A model generated the notes under the pieces. That model made no database searches. It saw only the letters and a program-made list of their open reading frames with translations, and was not told the origin of the DNA. Positions 36,173-45,410 of a stretch of 64,000 nucleotides of DNA are shown here, in pieces. How positions within the stretch are numbered: the stretch's first letter is position 1; the number at the start of each line of letters is the position of its first letter. The position numbers and the translations under genes were made by a program. This DNA is from Candidatus Accumulibacter cognatus (GTDB lineage: Bacteria; Pseudomonadota; Gammaproteobacteria; Burkholderiales; Rhodocyclaceae), in contig CP058708.1 in assembly GCA_013414765.1 (NCBI GenBank), positions 4,087,553-4,151,552 of the forward strand. Reading direction: 5' to 3'.

Positions 36173-36738
36173 TTCTCGGAGATGTGCTCGATGCGGATCA
36201 CTGCCCGGTCACCGTCGGCCTGCAGATACTCGATGCTGTGGATGCGGTTGCCTTGGCCGGCGATACTGATCTTATGAACAATGGCGGCGATCGCTTGGTC
36301 GCTTGGCAGCAGGGTGAGTGTCCAGCGCTCGCGGTTGCCGGCAAGGTGGAGCGCATAGTTCTTTTCGAGCGCCTGGCGGTTGCCGGTGAGCGCCCCGCGG
36401 ATGCTGTCGACGAAGGCCCGTGCCTCCGGCTGGGCAGTCAGATCGATGCTCAGTTTCTGCTGGCCGCGCTCGATGGTCAGCCGCTCCTTGTCGAGCAGGA
36501 GCGTTTCCGGACGCGGCGTCAATTGTCGCTTTTCTAGCCGGTCGGGCGTCGTGAAGCGCATTTCGCCACTCGCTACGATTGGCCGGTCGAGCAGCGCGAG
36601 GTATTTGGTCTCGACGAAGCGCGCCTTGCCGCCGCGCGTCCGGGCAAGCTCGTCCATCAGTTGCGCCAGATCCCAGGCGGCCGCCCGCACAGGGGTGGTC
36701 AGGACCGTCAGCAACAGGGCGGCGAGCAGTCGCTTCAC
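36169..36738 (-). CDS. LolA-like outer-membrane lipoprotein carrier family protein
   Basis: GTG 36738 overlaps the acyltransferase stop. It gives a signal peptide (MKRLLAALLLTVLTTPVRAA) and a LolA-type beta barrel start (DLAQLMDELARTRGGKARFVETK, with the FxExK pattern). It is probably a periplasmic chaperone carrying the polyene product to the outer membrane. The mature part is ~170 residues, normal for the family. Confidence 0.88.
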   Translation of the reverse strand: MKRLLAALLLTVLTTPVRAAAWDLAQLMDELARTRGGKARFVETKYLALLDRPIVASGEMRFTTPDRLEKRQLTPRPETLLLDKERLTIERGQQKLSIDLTAQPEARAFVDSIRGALTGNRQALEKNYALHLAGNRERWTLTLLPSDQAIAAIVHKISIAGQGNRIHSIEYLQADGDRAVIRIEHISEK

Positions 36739-37646
36739 CGCGCCTTCCGCCAGAAGTCGAAGAAGTTGAACCAGTTGTAGGGAGCCTGCCGGCAATAGTG
36801 CTCAAGGCGGCTGACGTAGCATGCCTGCACCGCGCGCATTGCCGCCTCTCGGTCGGGCGCCGCCACCTGCGAAAAATCGGCGAGCATTTCGAAGTGGAGG
36901 CGGTAGCGGTTGCCGCCCAGATACAGCCCGGTCATGAAGAACACCGGCCGGCGCAGCATCGCTGCCACGCGGAACGGTCCGATCGGAAAGGCCGCCGGCT
37001 GGCCGAGGAAATCGTGTTCCTGCGTGGCCTCGTCGACCAGCGCGCGGTCGGCCAGCATGCCCACCAGATACCCCTTGTCGAGCTTGTCGCGTGCCTCGAG
37101 CATCGATTCCAGACGGCCGAGGGGGATGATGTCCTGACCCGCCGACGGATTGATCGCTGCCAGCGTGGCATTGATCTTGCGGGCATTTTTTTCGTACATC
37201 AGCATCGCTACCTTCAGGCCGGCGCGACCGCGGGCGACCGCGCGCAGGACTTCGAAGCTGCCGAGATGGGCGCCGACCAGCAGCGCACCCGGCTGCCTTG
37301 CCAGCGCCGCATGCAGGGCTTCGCTGCCATGCACCTCGATGTCGAACAGGTCGAAGCGATCATTGAGCAGGTAGACCCGATCATGGATCGTGCTCGCGAA
37401 GGTGAGGACGTGGCGGTAGCCGTCAGACCATTCGGCCCAACGTCCGAGTGAACGGCCAAGGTAGTTTCGACTGGCGCGCCGCGCCTGTGGAGAAAAGAAC
37501 AGGAAATACAGGGCGATTCCGTAGAGCAGAAGGCGGCCAACGCGGCGGCCTAGGGTCAGGGAGATCCAGACCATCAGCCGCAGGATCGCGAGATTGCTGC
37601 GCTCCCGCTGGTGCAGCCAGGCGGCGGCGTGCTGCCCGCTGTTCAT
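36735..37646 (-). CDS. LpxL/HtrB-like lysophospholipid acyltransferase
   Basis: The 303-residue protein has an N-terminal hydrophobic anchor (LLLYGIALYFLFF) and the acyltransferase site GAHLGSFEVLRA (H-x4-E), then NPSAGQDIIPLGR and a GMLADRALVDE block. It probably attaches the polyene acyl chain to a glycerol or sugar core, as assigned to the acyltransferases of these clusters. ATG 37646 overlaps the small dehydratase stop. Confidence 0.88.
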   Translation of the reverse strand: MNSGQHAAAWLHQRERSNLAILRLMVWISLTLGRRVGRLLLYGIALYFLFFSPQARRASRNYLGRSLGRWAEWSDGYRHVLTFASTIHDRVYLLNDRFDLFDIEVHGSEALHAALARQPGALLVGAHLGSFEVLRAVARGRAGLKVAMLMYEKNARKINATLAAINPSAGQDIIPLGRLESMLEARDKLDKGYLVGMLADRALVDEATQEHDFLGQPAAFPIGPFRVAAMLRRPVFFMTGLYLGGNRYRLHFEMLADFSQVAAPDREAAMRAVQACYVSRLEHYCRQAPYNWFNFFDFWRKAR

Positions 37647-37945
37647 CGGCCCGGTCTCAGGTGGCCGGCGGCCACTTCGCATCCTTCAGCGAGGACGGAG
37701 AAGGCGATGCTCGTGTCCGGCCTTTCATGCAACTGGAAAGTGAGCACCTGGCCCGGGCCGACGGGACTGAAGAATTTGGTCTGGGCAATCTCCCAGACCA
37801 ATGCCGGTCTGCCCAGCACGGCTTCGGCGAAGTACAGCGCGCGGTCGAGCAGAACGACGCCGGGGACGATCGGCTGGTCGGGGAAATGTCCGGAGAAGGC
37901 CGGGTGCCCGGCGGCAACGGTCCATTCGAAATCAGTGCGACGCAT
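37643..37945 (-). CDS. Small hotdog dehydratase (ApeI-type)
   Basis: A 100-residue protein with GHFPDQPIVPGVVLLD, the His site of FabZ-type dehydratases. It is short, as for the small subunit that pairs with the other hotdog protein (29124-29576). ATG 37945 lies within the end of the ligase gene (14-nt overlap). Confidence 0.85.
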   Translation of the reverse strand: MRRTDFEWTVAAGHPAFSGHFPDQPIVPGVVLLDRALYFAEAVLGRPALVWEIAQTKFFSPVGPGQVLTFQLHERPDTSIAFSVLAEGCEVAAGHLRPGR

Positions 37946-39287
37946 CGCGGGAAGTCGTCCGGCAGGATTCGTACAGCGCCTGCAGGTCGGCGCGCGGCAG
38001 TTTGCCGGTGCTGTTGCGCGGCAACGCATCGACCAGGAACAGGGGCCGTGGCAGGAAGGCCGCGTCGACCCGCTGCCGCAATCGGGCGAGCACTTGTCGC
38101 CCGGTCAGTTGCGGTGCAACGGCGAACGCGCACAGGCGCGTGATGCCGTGTGACGACGCGGTGTCGGGCTCGAAGAAAGCGCCATCGACGACGCCGGGGA
38201 TGGCCGTGATCTGGTGGTCGAGGTAGGCCAGCGAGCTGCGCTTGCCGGCAATGCTGATCAGGTCGGCGTTGCGCCCCAGCAGCATGAAGCGCCCGTCGGG
38301 CAACAGCTCGATCTCGTCGGCAAGGACGACACGGCCTTCGATATGCCCTCCGAACGCGACGATCCGGTCGCCCTCCCGTTCCAGGCAGACCCCATCGAGC
38401 GGCCTCCAGGCGGGGTCCGCGAGCAGGCGCCGACTGGCTAGCTGACCGCTTTCGGTACACCCGTAGATCTCGTGCAGCGGGGCACCAAAACGGGATTCCG
38501 CTGTCATGGCGAGTTGCCGCGAGAGCGGGGCGGTGGCCGACAGCAGCCGCTCCACGGTCGGCAGTTCGACCTCGGCGGCAAGCAGCGTGCCGAGATGAAA
38601 AGGTGTGCTGACCAGGAGCCGGGGCGACGGCACGGACTGCAGCGCGCAGACAATGTCCTGTGGATAGAAGGGCTTGCCCGACCAGAACGGCGAATTACCG
38701 TGCAGGGCGAGCAGCACCGTCGATTCGAATCCGTACATGTGCTGTGCCGGCACGGTGCCGACGATGGTGTGCCGAGGTCCGTGCAGCAGACCGAGCCGGC
38801 CGGCTTCGGCGCGGGCGTTGCGGACCAGCGATCCCCAGGACTTGGCGTGTGCGACCGGTAGGCCGGTCGATCCGGAGGTGTAGGCGATGATCGCCACCCG
38901 TTCGGCGGAGATGTCGGGGATTCGGGCGAAGGCTTCGGAGGGAGCTGCCAGTCGATCGGGGAAGTCGACTCGCGGCAGGTCGAGACTGTCGAAAGCGCTG
39001 TCGCAGAGGCAGAAGACGTCGGGATGCTGGTGCCGGATCTGGCGCAGCGTTTCGACCGATTGGGACGACGGCTGCAGACTCGTGCGCTCTCCAAGCAGGC
39101 CAGCCGCCAGGCCGACGCTGAAGCGATAGCGGTCCTGGCAGAGGTTCAGAAAATACTGGCTGGTCGGCAGGATCGTGGCCAGTGCCGACGCGCTGGCGAG
39201 GAAGTCGCGCACGGTCGCCGGGCCGTCGGGCAGGTAGGCAAGGATGTCGTCGAGGCTGGTGTGCCCGAGCAGCGGCACCGCGCTCAT
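37932..39287 (-). CDS. AMP-dependent acyl-ACP synthetase (ApeH-type)
   Basis: The 451-residue ANL enzyme has the P-loop YTSGSTGLPV (A3), GTVPAQHMYGFE, IYGCTESG (A5), ISIAGKR (A8-like) and the catalytic Lys in RNSTGKLPRADL. It should activate the aryl starter acid and load it on an ACP. ATG 39287 overlaps the membrane-protein gene by 4 nt. Confidence 0.92.
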   Translation of the reverse strand: MSAVPLLGHTSLDDILAYLPDGPATVRDFLASASALATILPTSQYFLNLCQDRYRFSVGLAAGLLGERTSLQPSSQSVETLRQIRHQHPDVFCLCDSAFDSLDLPRVDFPDRLAAPSEAFARIPDISAERVAIIAYTSGSTGLPVAHAKSWGSLVRNARAEAGRLGLLHGPRHTIVGTVPAQHMYGFESTVLLALHGNSPFWSGKPFYPQDIVCALQSVPSPRLLVSTPFHLGTLLAAEVELPTVERLLSATAPLSRQLAMTAESRFGAPLHEIYGCTESGQLASRRLLADPAWRPLDGVCLEREGDRIVAFGGHIEGRVVLADEIELLPDGRFMLLGRNADLISIAGKRSSLAYLDHQITAIPGVVDGAFFEPDTASSHGITRLCAFAVAPQLTGRQVLARLRQRVDAAFLPRPLFLVDALPRNSTGKLPRADLQALYESCRTTSRDASH

Positions 39288-39958
39288 CGGTCGTTCGCCA
39301 GTGAACCCGGTTGGCGTGCCTCACGATAGCCACGGATGGTGTCGGCAATCCGGGTACGATCCGCCGGTGGCAAGACACGATGTCGGACCAGATACTCGCC
39401 GGCAAACATCAGGCCCAGGAGGGGCATGGTCAGAAGATTGGCAAAGGTTGACCAGACGATCGGCGATGCCAACAGGAAGAGGGCGGTCGACAGGCCCGCA
39501 GTCATCCCGAAATAGACAGTCCAGGCGATGGTCACCTGCCGCGTGTAGCGCACCTGGGCGTCCGAAACGACGCCGTGGTGGGCCAGACGGGCGAAGCGGG
39601 TGACCAGCGGCTCGCCCTGGCCGATCAGGCTGCGTCCGAACAGCAGGCCAAGTGCCAGGTTGGTGCCCGCGTGCTGGAGGTAATACAGGAGGGCAACATT
39701 GTGCCGTAGCGCCTGCCATTGCCAGGCGAGGATGAGGGTCGCAGCCAGTCCGCCGGTTGCCGGCAGCCACCGCTGCCGCGGGTCCACCCGCCACAGCAGG
39801 AGGACGACGACGGCCACGATCGGCGCGCTGGCCACGGCCACGGCCAGATCGGAGGCACTCTCGCCGGCGCTGGTCTCGTGCGCGAGCCATGTCCAGGCGA
39901 TCAACAGCCCGGCCAGGCTGCTCACGCGCAGGAGGTTGGCCGGGGTGATCACGGTCAT
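39284..39958 (-). CDS. Multi-spanning membrane protein of aryl-polyene clusters (COG4648-like)
   Basis: The 224-residue protein has about six hydrophobic helices (LLRVSSLAGLLIAWTWLA, IVAVVVLLLW, VTIAWTVYFGMTAG and others) with charged loops (DPRQRW, RSLIGQGEPLVTRFAR). Proteins like this recur in aryl polyene clusters next to the ACP and ligase genes, with no known activity. ATG 39958 overlaps the ACP stop. Confidence 0.82.
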   Translation of the reverse strand: MTVITPANLLRVSSLAGLLIAWTWLAHETSAGESASDLAVAVASAPIVAVVVLLLWRVDPRQRWLPATGGLAATLILAWQWQALRHNVALLYYLQHAGTNLALGLLFGRSLIGQGEPLVTRFARLAHHGVVSDAQVRYTRQVTIAWTVYFGMTAGLSTALFLLASPIVWSTFANLLTMPLLGLMFAGEYLVRHRVLPPADRTRIADTIRGYREARQPGSLANDR

Positions 39959-40239
39959 TTCGTTCGTTGGCTGGCGATGTGCGCTGCCAGCGTACGCAAG
40001 GACGAGAAGATGCGCACGTTGTCGTCGTTGTCCGAACGCAACTGAAAACCATAGCGCTTCGAGACGACCAGCGCGACCTCAAGGACGTCGATCGAATCCA
40101 GTCCGAGTCCTTCTCCGAACAGCGGCGCATCCGGTTCGATGTTCCCCGGATCGAGATCCAGATTGAGCGCCGAGACGATCAGGTCGGCGACTTCCGCCAG
40201 GAGGGTTTCGGCTGTGAGGGTGCTGGTTTCTTGGGACAT
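39955..40239 (-). CDS. Acyl carrier protein (second ACP of cluster)
   Basis: 94 residues with the phosphopantetheine site GLDSIDVLEV. ATG 40239 is chosen over the in-frame GTG at 40242. It sits directly downstream of the FabF-like ketosynthase (18-nt gap). Confidence 0.92.
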   Translation of the reverse strand: MSQETSTLTAETLLAEVADLIVSALNLDLDPGNIEPDAPLFGEGLGLDSIDVLEVALVVSKRYGFQLRSDNDDNVRIFSSLRTLAAHIASQRTK

Positions 40240-40257
40240 CACGTTTTTCCCGTGGAG

Positions 40258-41508
40258 TTATTGCGAGGCGGCGCGAAAGGCGAGCACCGCGTTGCTGCCG
40301 CCGAATGCGAAGGAATTCGAAAGTGCCGTACTGAGTGGCTGATCACGTCGGGTGACGCTGACATGGTCGACGCCAGCACATGCCGGATCGATCGTATCGA
40401 GGTGAGCAGTGGGTGGAATGGCCTGCTCGCGCAGGGACAGAATGGTGACGATGGCCTCGATGGCCCCTGCGGCACCGAGCAGATGACCGTGCATCGACTT
40501 CGTGCCGCTGACTGCGGGTCTCGTCCCGCCATCGCCAAAGACCGCTCGGATCGCTTCGATTTCCACCGGGTCGCCTTCGATGGTTGCCGTTCCGTGCGCA
40601 TTGATGTAGTCGACATCCTGTGGGTTCAGGGCGGCATCGTCGAGCGCCGCGCGCAGCGCACGGATCTGGCCGTCGGCCTCAGGACGGACCAGATGCGCAT
40701 GGTCGCAGGTGCTGCCATAACCGATGAGTTCCCCGTGAATGCGTGCTCCTCGCCTGTGCGCATGTTCCCAGTCCTCGAGTACCAGGGCAGCACCACCCTC
40801 ACCAAGCACGAGCCCGTCCCGGTCTTCACTGAAAGGCCGGCAGGCGACGGGAGCCGTCTTCTCGTCACCGCTGGCCAGTACGCGCAAGGCATCCCAGGCA
40901 CGCGCCACGCCGTAGGCCTGCGGTACGTCCGAACCCCCGGTCAGCATGATCGGCGCCTCACCACTGCGCACCCGTCGGAACGCCTCGCCGATGGCGATGC
41001 TCGAAGAAGCACAGGCGACGGTATGGCTCATGCTGACGCCGCCCAGCCCAAGCTGGATCGAAATGTGGGCATTGGCCGCGTTATTCATGCCGAGAATGAC
41101 GGAGAGCGGCGAAATCCGTTCGCGGCCCTTTTGCCACAGCTCCTTGTAACCCTTTTCATAGGCCAGTGTGCCACCCAGGGCCGTTCCCCAGGAGACGCCC
41201 CAGCGCTCGCGGCTTTCGGCGTTTTGCCGCCGGTCGAGGCCGGCATCGTCCCAGGCCGCGAACGCGGCAGCCGTCCCCAACTGGGCGAAGCGGTCCATCG
41301 TTCCCGCCAGTGCCTTGCCGAGTACCGCACTGGCCTGAAAACCGGGGCAGGCGACGAAAGGGATGGCCAAGGCCCGCGGCAGCTCGTCGAGACGGAGGAG
41401 GCGAACCGCCGATTCGCCGCTCAGAATGCGCTGGAAGAAGTCCGCAAGACTATCGCCAAACGGGCTGACCAGGCCCAACCCTGTGATGGCAACGCGACGC
41501 CGGCTCAT
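40258..41508 (-). CDS. Beta-ketoacyl-ACP synthase (FabF-like, ApeR-type)
   Basis: The 416-residue KAS II-type enzyme has Cys in HTVACASSSIA, His in NAHGTATIEGD and His in KSMHGHLLGAAGA. It is the second complete ketosynthase of the cluster, probably for initiation or alternative elongation. It follows the first ACP by 3 nt. Confidence 0.92.
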   Translation of the reverse strand: MSRRRVAITGLGLVSPFGDSLADFFQRILSGESAVRLLRLDELPRALAIPFVACPGFQASAVLGKALAGTMDRFAQLGTAAAFAAWDDAGLDRRQNAESRERWGVSWGTALGGTLAYEKGYKELWQKGRERISPLSVILGMNNAANAHISIQLGLGGVSMSHTVACASSSIAIGEAFRRVRSGEAPIMLTGGSDVPQAYGVARAWDALRVLASGDEKTAPVACRPFSEDRDGLVLGEGGAALVLEDWEHAHRRGARIHGELIGYGSTCDHAHLVRPEADGQIRALRAALDDAALNPQDVDYINAHGTATIEGDPVEIEAIRAVFGDGGTRPAVSGTKSMHGHLLGAAGAIEAIVTILSLREQAIPPTAHLDTIDPACAGVDHVSVTRRDQPLSTALSNSFAFGGSNAVLAFRAASQ

Positions 41509-41511
41509 GAC

Positions 41512-41751
41512 TCAAGACTGATGTTCGCCGCGCAGCCGATCCATCAGGCCTGCCATTTCGCCAACGGTTCGCGGAGTCTTCAGATCCCTTGCAAGGGTGA
41601 TGCCGAAGCGTTCCTCGAATTCGAACATCAGTTCGAGAACCATGAACGAATCGACCCCCAGGTCGTCCAGAAGCGCATCCGAAGTGATCTTCACCGCTTC
41701 GACACCGAGTCGTTCTTGCAGGAATTCGCGTATCACTGAAAGGGAGTCCAT
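41512..41751 (-). CDS. Acyl carrier protein (first gene of cluster)
   Basis: 79 residues with the attachment site DDLGVDSFMVLEL. It is the first gene of the leftward operon. The ATG at 41751 has no Shine-Dalgarno sequence and lies only 9 nt after a -10-like box, so initiation may be leaderless. Confidence 0.92.
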   Translation of the reverse strand: MDSLSVIREFLQERLGVEAVKITSDALLDDLGVDSFMVLELMFEFEERFGITLARDLKTPRTVGEMAGLMDRLRGEHQS

Positions 41752-41760
41752 AATTTTTCG

Positions 41761-41789
41761 ATTCTATCCGATTGTTGCCATCCCGCCAA
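41761..41789 (-). promoter_or_regulatory. Candidate sigma-70 promoter of the aryl-polyene-type operon
   Basis: On the minus strand: TTGGCG (41784-41789), a 17-bp spacer, TAGAAT (41761-41766). It lies in the 95-bp space between the divergent ACP and VanZ-type genes. A transcription start ~7 nt downstream of the -10 box would leave a leader of only a few bases. Confidence 0.5.
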
Positions 41790-41846
41790 CGCTTTGCCAT
41801 GGGTAAATCCGTTCAACGCCAGCCGGCTCTCCTCTGAGGAAATCGG

Positions 41847-44800
41847 TTGGCAAGCATGAATAAATGGCGATCCTGGAAGTCTCCAGATCTTGTGATAGAG
41901 TCCCTCCCCATGCCCCGCGTTGAATCTGCTGATCGTCGAGTCGCCGGCCCTGACGTGGCGCTGACCCAGCGCGTCCTGCTCTGGCTCGCGTATGTCGCCT
42001 TCGTCATCTATGGCAGCCTGGTGCCACTGGATTTTCGTCTGCTGCCGTTTGATCAGGCCTGGGCGACCTTCAAGCAGTTACCCATGTTGAAACTCGGCGT
42101 CGAGAGCCGGGCCGACTGGATCGCCAATGGCGTGCTCTATGTTCCCGTGGGCTTTCTTAGCGTGGCCCTTTTTGGCTGGAACAAGGGTTTGCGGGCGCGC
42201 TTTCCCTTGCTCGTCGGCACGGCGTGTTTCTGCTTTGCGCTGGCGCTGGCGGTGGAGTTTGCCCAGTTGTACTTTCCTCCGCGAACGGTCTCCCGCAACG
42301 ACGTGATCGCCGAGCTCATCGGCAGTGTCGTGGGGATCGCGCTGGCCTTCCATTGGTCGGCGTGGTTTCGCAAAGTGCTTGCTGCCCTGAGCGGGAACCT
42401 GGGCCAGCTGGCCGGCCGCGCCCTACAGGCCTACGCGGTCGCCTACCTGTTGTTCAGCCTGTTTCCCTTCGATTTTCTGCTGTCGAAAGCCGAACTGGTG
42501 GCCAAGGTGCAGTCCGATGCCTGGGGTTGGTTGTTTGCCGAACAGGGCACAGGCCGCGGCCCGGTCATTCTGATCGCCAAGTTAACCGCCGAGATGCTTG
42601 CCGTCCTTCCCCTGGGCTTCATCCTCGGCCGCTGGAACCTCGCCAGAGAGCGTCCTGCGACCCAGCATGCCGTACTCTATGGCATTGTCCTGGGGGTGGC
42701 CATCGAAACAGCGCAGTTCTTCATTTTCTCGGGCTCCAGCCAGGGCGTCTCGCTGCTGACCCGCGCCATCGGCATGTATGGCGGCGCTCGTCTCTGGCAA
42801 GACCGGATTTCCCTGCATGATCTCCATCTCCAGCCCAGGAGCAGGAAGCTGGCCTTGCCACTCGGTCTGCTTTACCTGCTCGCTCTGGTGGCGGTAAACG
42901 GTTGGTTCGATCATGCCTGGCACGGCGAGGCGGTCGCCAGCCGTACGCTGGCCGAGGCCCGCTTCCTGCCATTCTATTATCATTACTACACCACCGAGCA
43001 CGCCGCCCTGATCAGTCTGGTATCGGTGGCCTTGATGTACGCCCCGATCGGGGTGCTGGCCTGGCTGCGCTGGTGGTCGCCGGCCGCGGCACTGTGGGTC
43101 GCCGCCCTGGCCGCGACCGGCATCGAGTCGAGCAAACTCTTTCTTGCCCACCACCCGGACCCGACCAATCTCCTGATCGGTGCCATCGCGGCCTGGTCGG
43201 TCAGCAAGCTTCTACAAGGCCTGGAGCAGGCCTCGGTGGCAACCCGGCAGGCCGGCCTCACGGTCGTGACCCGGCCAGTGATCCGGATTGACGAGAAGGC
43301 GTCGGCGGGCAGCGCCGGCCACGCTTCGAGGCGCGCCTGCCTGGCCCTGGCCACGATCCTGGCGGTGGCGGCCTGGATCGTCATCGACTTCCCTTTCTAT
43401 CCCGGATTGCTCGCGCTGCTGCTGCTGTGCTACGCGGCACTGCTCTGGTTCCAGCCTGGCTTGCTCTGGGCAGCGATTCCGGCCGCCATCCCGCTGCTCG
43501 ATCTGGCCCCCTGGAGCGGGCGTTATTACCTGGATGAATTCGATTTTCTGGTCATCGTCAGCCTGGCGGTCGGTTACGCCCGCGTTCGGCCGGCGCCCAA
43601 GGGTTCCTGCCGCGATCTGCCGGGTCTGGCAGTGGCCTGCCTGCTGGCTTTGACCTTTACCGTCAGCACGCTGTACGCCGTGCTTCCGATGGCGCTGCCC
43701 GATGTCAACAGCTTCTCCAGCTACTACAGCCCATTCAATGCCCTGCGCATTGCCAGAGGGGCGTTGTGGGCACTGCTGCTGTTCGCCCTGATGCACCGCT
43801 TCACCGCTGCGGGTCAGGATGTTCGCCCGGTATTCGCGGCCGGCATGGGGGTGGGACTCGCCGGGACGATCGCAGTGGTGATCTGGGAACGCATGCTCTT
43901 TCCCGGACTTCTCAATTTCACCGATACCTACCGGGTCACCGGACCCTTTTCCCAGATGCATACCGGCGGTGCCGATATCGAAGCGTATCTGACGGCTGCG
44001 CTGCCTTTTGCCTTGCTGCCCATGGTGCAGGCCCGTTCGCTCGCCGCGCGGCTGGCGAGTGGATTGCTGCTGCTCGGCGCCAGCTATGCCATCATGGTGA
44101 CCTTTTCACGAGCAGGGTATGCCGGCTTCGCTTTGGCCCTGATCATCGCCTGCCTGCTGATCCTGCCATCGCGCTGGCCGAGCGCCGCGCGCAACACGGC
44201 CAGGGACCCTGCGCCGGCGCCCATGCAAGAAGCGCCGGCGTCCGGCCCCGGCGCTCTTCGATCCAGGGTCTATCGATGGGCAGCGGCTGGGCTACTGTTA
44301 GCCCTGGCCGCGGCGGTGGCCGTTCCGATCTACAGCGGTGCCTTTGCGCAGCAGCGAATCTCGGCCATCGGCCATGATCTGGCCGCGCGCCGGGACCATT
44401 GGGCGGATACCCTGGCCATGCGCGACCCAGGGCTGATCACCGCCCTGCTGGGAATGGGAGTCGGCCGCTTCCCGGAAACCCACTACTGGCGCAGCAGCGA
44501 GCCCAGGGCGACCAGTTACCGCCTCGAAAGCGAGCATGGCAATACCTTCCTGCGGCTCGGCACGGGCAATCCCCTGTACATGGAACAGTTCATTCGCATC
44601 GCACCCGGTGAGGAATACACGCTGCAGCTCGACATTCGCGGCCCCCAGGCGGGGAAGGGGGTTTCCGTCTCCCTGTGCGAGAAACTCCTGCTCACCTCGG
44701 GGCTTTGCATATTCAAGACGGCCGATATTGCCGAAGGGGACGGACAATGGCAGTCACAGCAGTTTCGCCTGTCCAGTGGCGAACTCGGCAGCGGCGGGTG

Positions 44801-45245
44801 GCTGGCACGGCGGCCGGTCAAGCTATCGCTTGCCAATGCATCGCAGGGCCGTGTGGACATCGATAATGTCCGTCTGCTGGCCGCAGACGGAACTCAGGTC
44901 AGTCACAACGGCGACTTCGAACAGGGGCTCGATCGATGGTTTTTCAGCGTCGACCAGGACCTGCCCTGGCATGTCTGGAGCATGCCGGTGGCCATCCTGT
45001 TCGACCAGGGCTGGCTCGGCCTCGTGGCCATGGCGGGCCTGATCGGGCTGGGGATGACACGCACCAGCCGACGCGCATGGACGGGTGATGTCTGGGCTGG
45101 CGCCTTTCTGGCCGCACTGTCGGGGGTCCTGGTGATCACGCTCCTCGATACGCTCATCGACGCGCCGCGATTCCTTCTGCTGCTGTTGCTGCTGACCTGG
45201 GTGGGGTGGGCTGGCGAAAGCAGGTCGGCTCGGGGGGCGCCGTGA
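41847..45245 (+). CDS. VanZ-like / O-antigen-ligase-like membrane protein with C-terminal beta-sandwich
   Basis: A 1132-residue protein. The N-terminal third has two VanZ-like units (RADWIANGVLYVPVGFLSVA; LTAEMLAVLPLGFILGRW). The middle has a ~10-helix Wzy_C/O-antigen-ligase-type region (VTGPFSQMHTGGADIEAYL, FSRAGYAGFALALI). A soluble region near residues 880-1030 resembles a carbohydrate-binding beta-sandwich (QLDIRGPQAGKGVSVSLCEK ... VDIDNVRLLA), followed by two last helices. The likely role is polymerising or attaching envelope or exopolysaccharide chains. TTG 41847 is chosen because GAGGA lies 6 nt upstream; in-frame ATGs occur at 41856 and 41910. It diverges from the aryl-polyene-type operon. 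Confidence 0.82.
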   Translation: MASMNKWRSWKSPDLVIESLPMPRVESADRRVAGPDVALTQRVLLWLAYVAFVIYGSLVPLDFRLLPFDQAWATFKQLPMLKLGVESRADWIANGVLYVPVGFLSVALFGWNKGLRARFPLLVGTACFCFALALAVEFAQLYFPPRTVSRNDVIAELIGSVVGIALAFHWSAWFRKVLAALSGNLGQLAGRALQAYAVAYLLFSLFPFDFLLSKAELVAKVQSDAWGWLFAEQGTGRGPVILIAKLTAEMLAVLPLGFILGRWNLARERPATQHAVLYGIVLGVAIETAQFFIFSGSSQGVSLLTRAIGMYGGARLWQDRISLHDLHLQPRSRKLALPLGLLYLLALVAVNGWFDHAWHGEAVASRTLAEARFLPFYYHYYTTEHAALISLVSVALMYAPIGVLAWLRWWSPAAALWVAALAATGIESSKLFLAHHPDPTNLLIGAIAAWSVSKLLQGLEQASVATRQAGLTVVTRPVIRIDEKASAGSAGHASRRACLALATILAVAAWIVIDFPFYPGLLALLLLCYAALLWFQPGLLWAAIPAAIPLLDLAPWSGRYYLDEFDFLVIVSLAVGYARVRPAPKGSCRDLPGLAVACLLALTFTVSTLYAVLPMALPDVNSFSSYYSPFNALRIARGALWALLLFALMHRFTAAGQDVRPVFAAGMGVGLAGTIAVVIWERMLFPGLLNFTDTYRVTGPFSQMHTGGADIEAYLTAALPFALLPMVQARSLAARLASGLLLLGASYAIMVTFSRAGYAGFALALIIACLLILPSRWPSAARNTARDPAPAPMQEAPASGPGALRSRVYRWAAAGLLLALAAAVAVPIYSGAFAQQRISAIGHDLAARRDHWADTLAMRDPGLITALLGMGVGRFPETHYWRSSEPRATSYRLESEHGNTFLRLGTGNPLYMEQFIRIAPGEEYTLQLDIRGPQAGKGVSVSLCEKLLLTSGLCIFKTADIAEGDGQWQSQQFRLSSGELGSGGWLARRPVKLSLANASQGRVDIDNVRLLAADGTQVSHNGDFEQGLDRWFFSVDQDLPWHVWSMPVAILFDQGWLGLVAMAGLIGLGMTRTSRRAWTGDVWAGAFLAALSGVLVITLLDTLIDAPRFLLLLLLLTWVGWAGESRSARGAP

Positions 45246-45410
45246 GCGTGATTGCTGCCCGATATCGGTTCGATCGGGCCGGAAATCACCATGTGCTGGC
45301 AAGGTTCCCGAGCACTTCGGGGCCTGCTATGTGTCGGAGATTTTTACACTTACAAGCGGCAAGGAACCGGCTTCCATGATAATCATTTGATTGTACTGAT
45401 GTTTTATAAC

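Larger units (their letters stand above)
28408..41751 (-). other. Aryl-polyene-type biosynthetic gene cluster (16 genes)
   Basis: One leftward run of 16 genes, most overlapping by 4-14 nt (the only gap near 100 nt is 31564-31663). Gene types match aryl polyene/xanthomonadin clusters: ACP x2, ketosynthase x2 plus chain-length factor, ketoreductase, two hotdog dehydratases, acyl-ACP ligase, acyltransferase, LolA-like carrier, MMPL exporter, membrane protein and methyltransferase. These make a conjugated polyene acyl chain anchored in the outer membrane. Not seen in the window: an aromatic ammonia-lyase, a 4HBT thioesterase, a DUF3261 lipoprotein or a glycosyltransferase. Extra: a polysaccharide deacetylase and an alpha/beta hydrolase. 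Confidence 0.85.
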
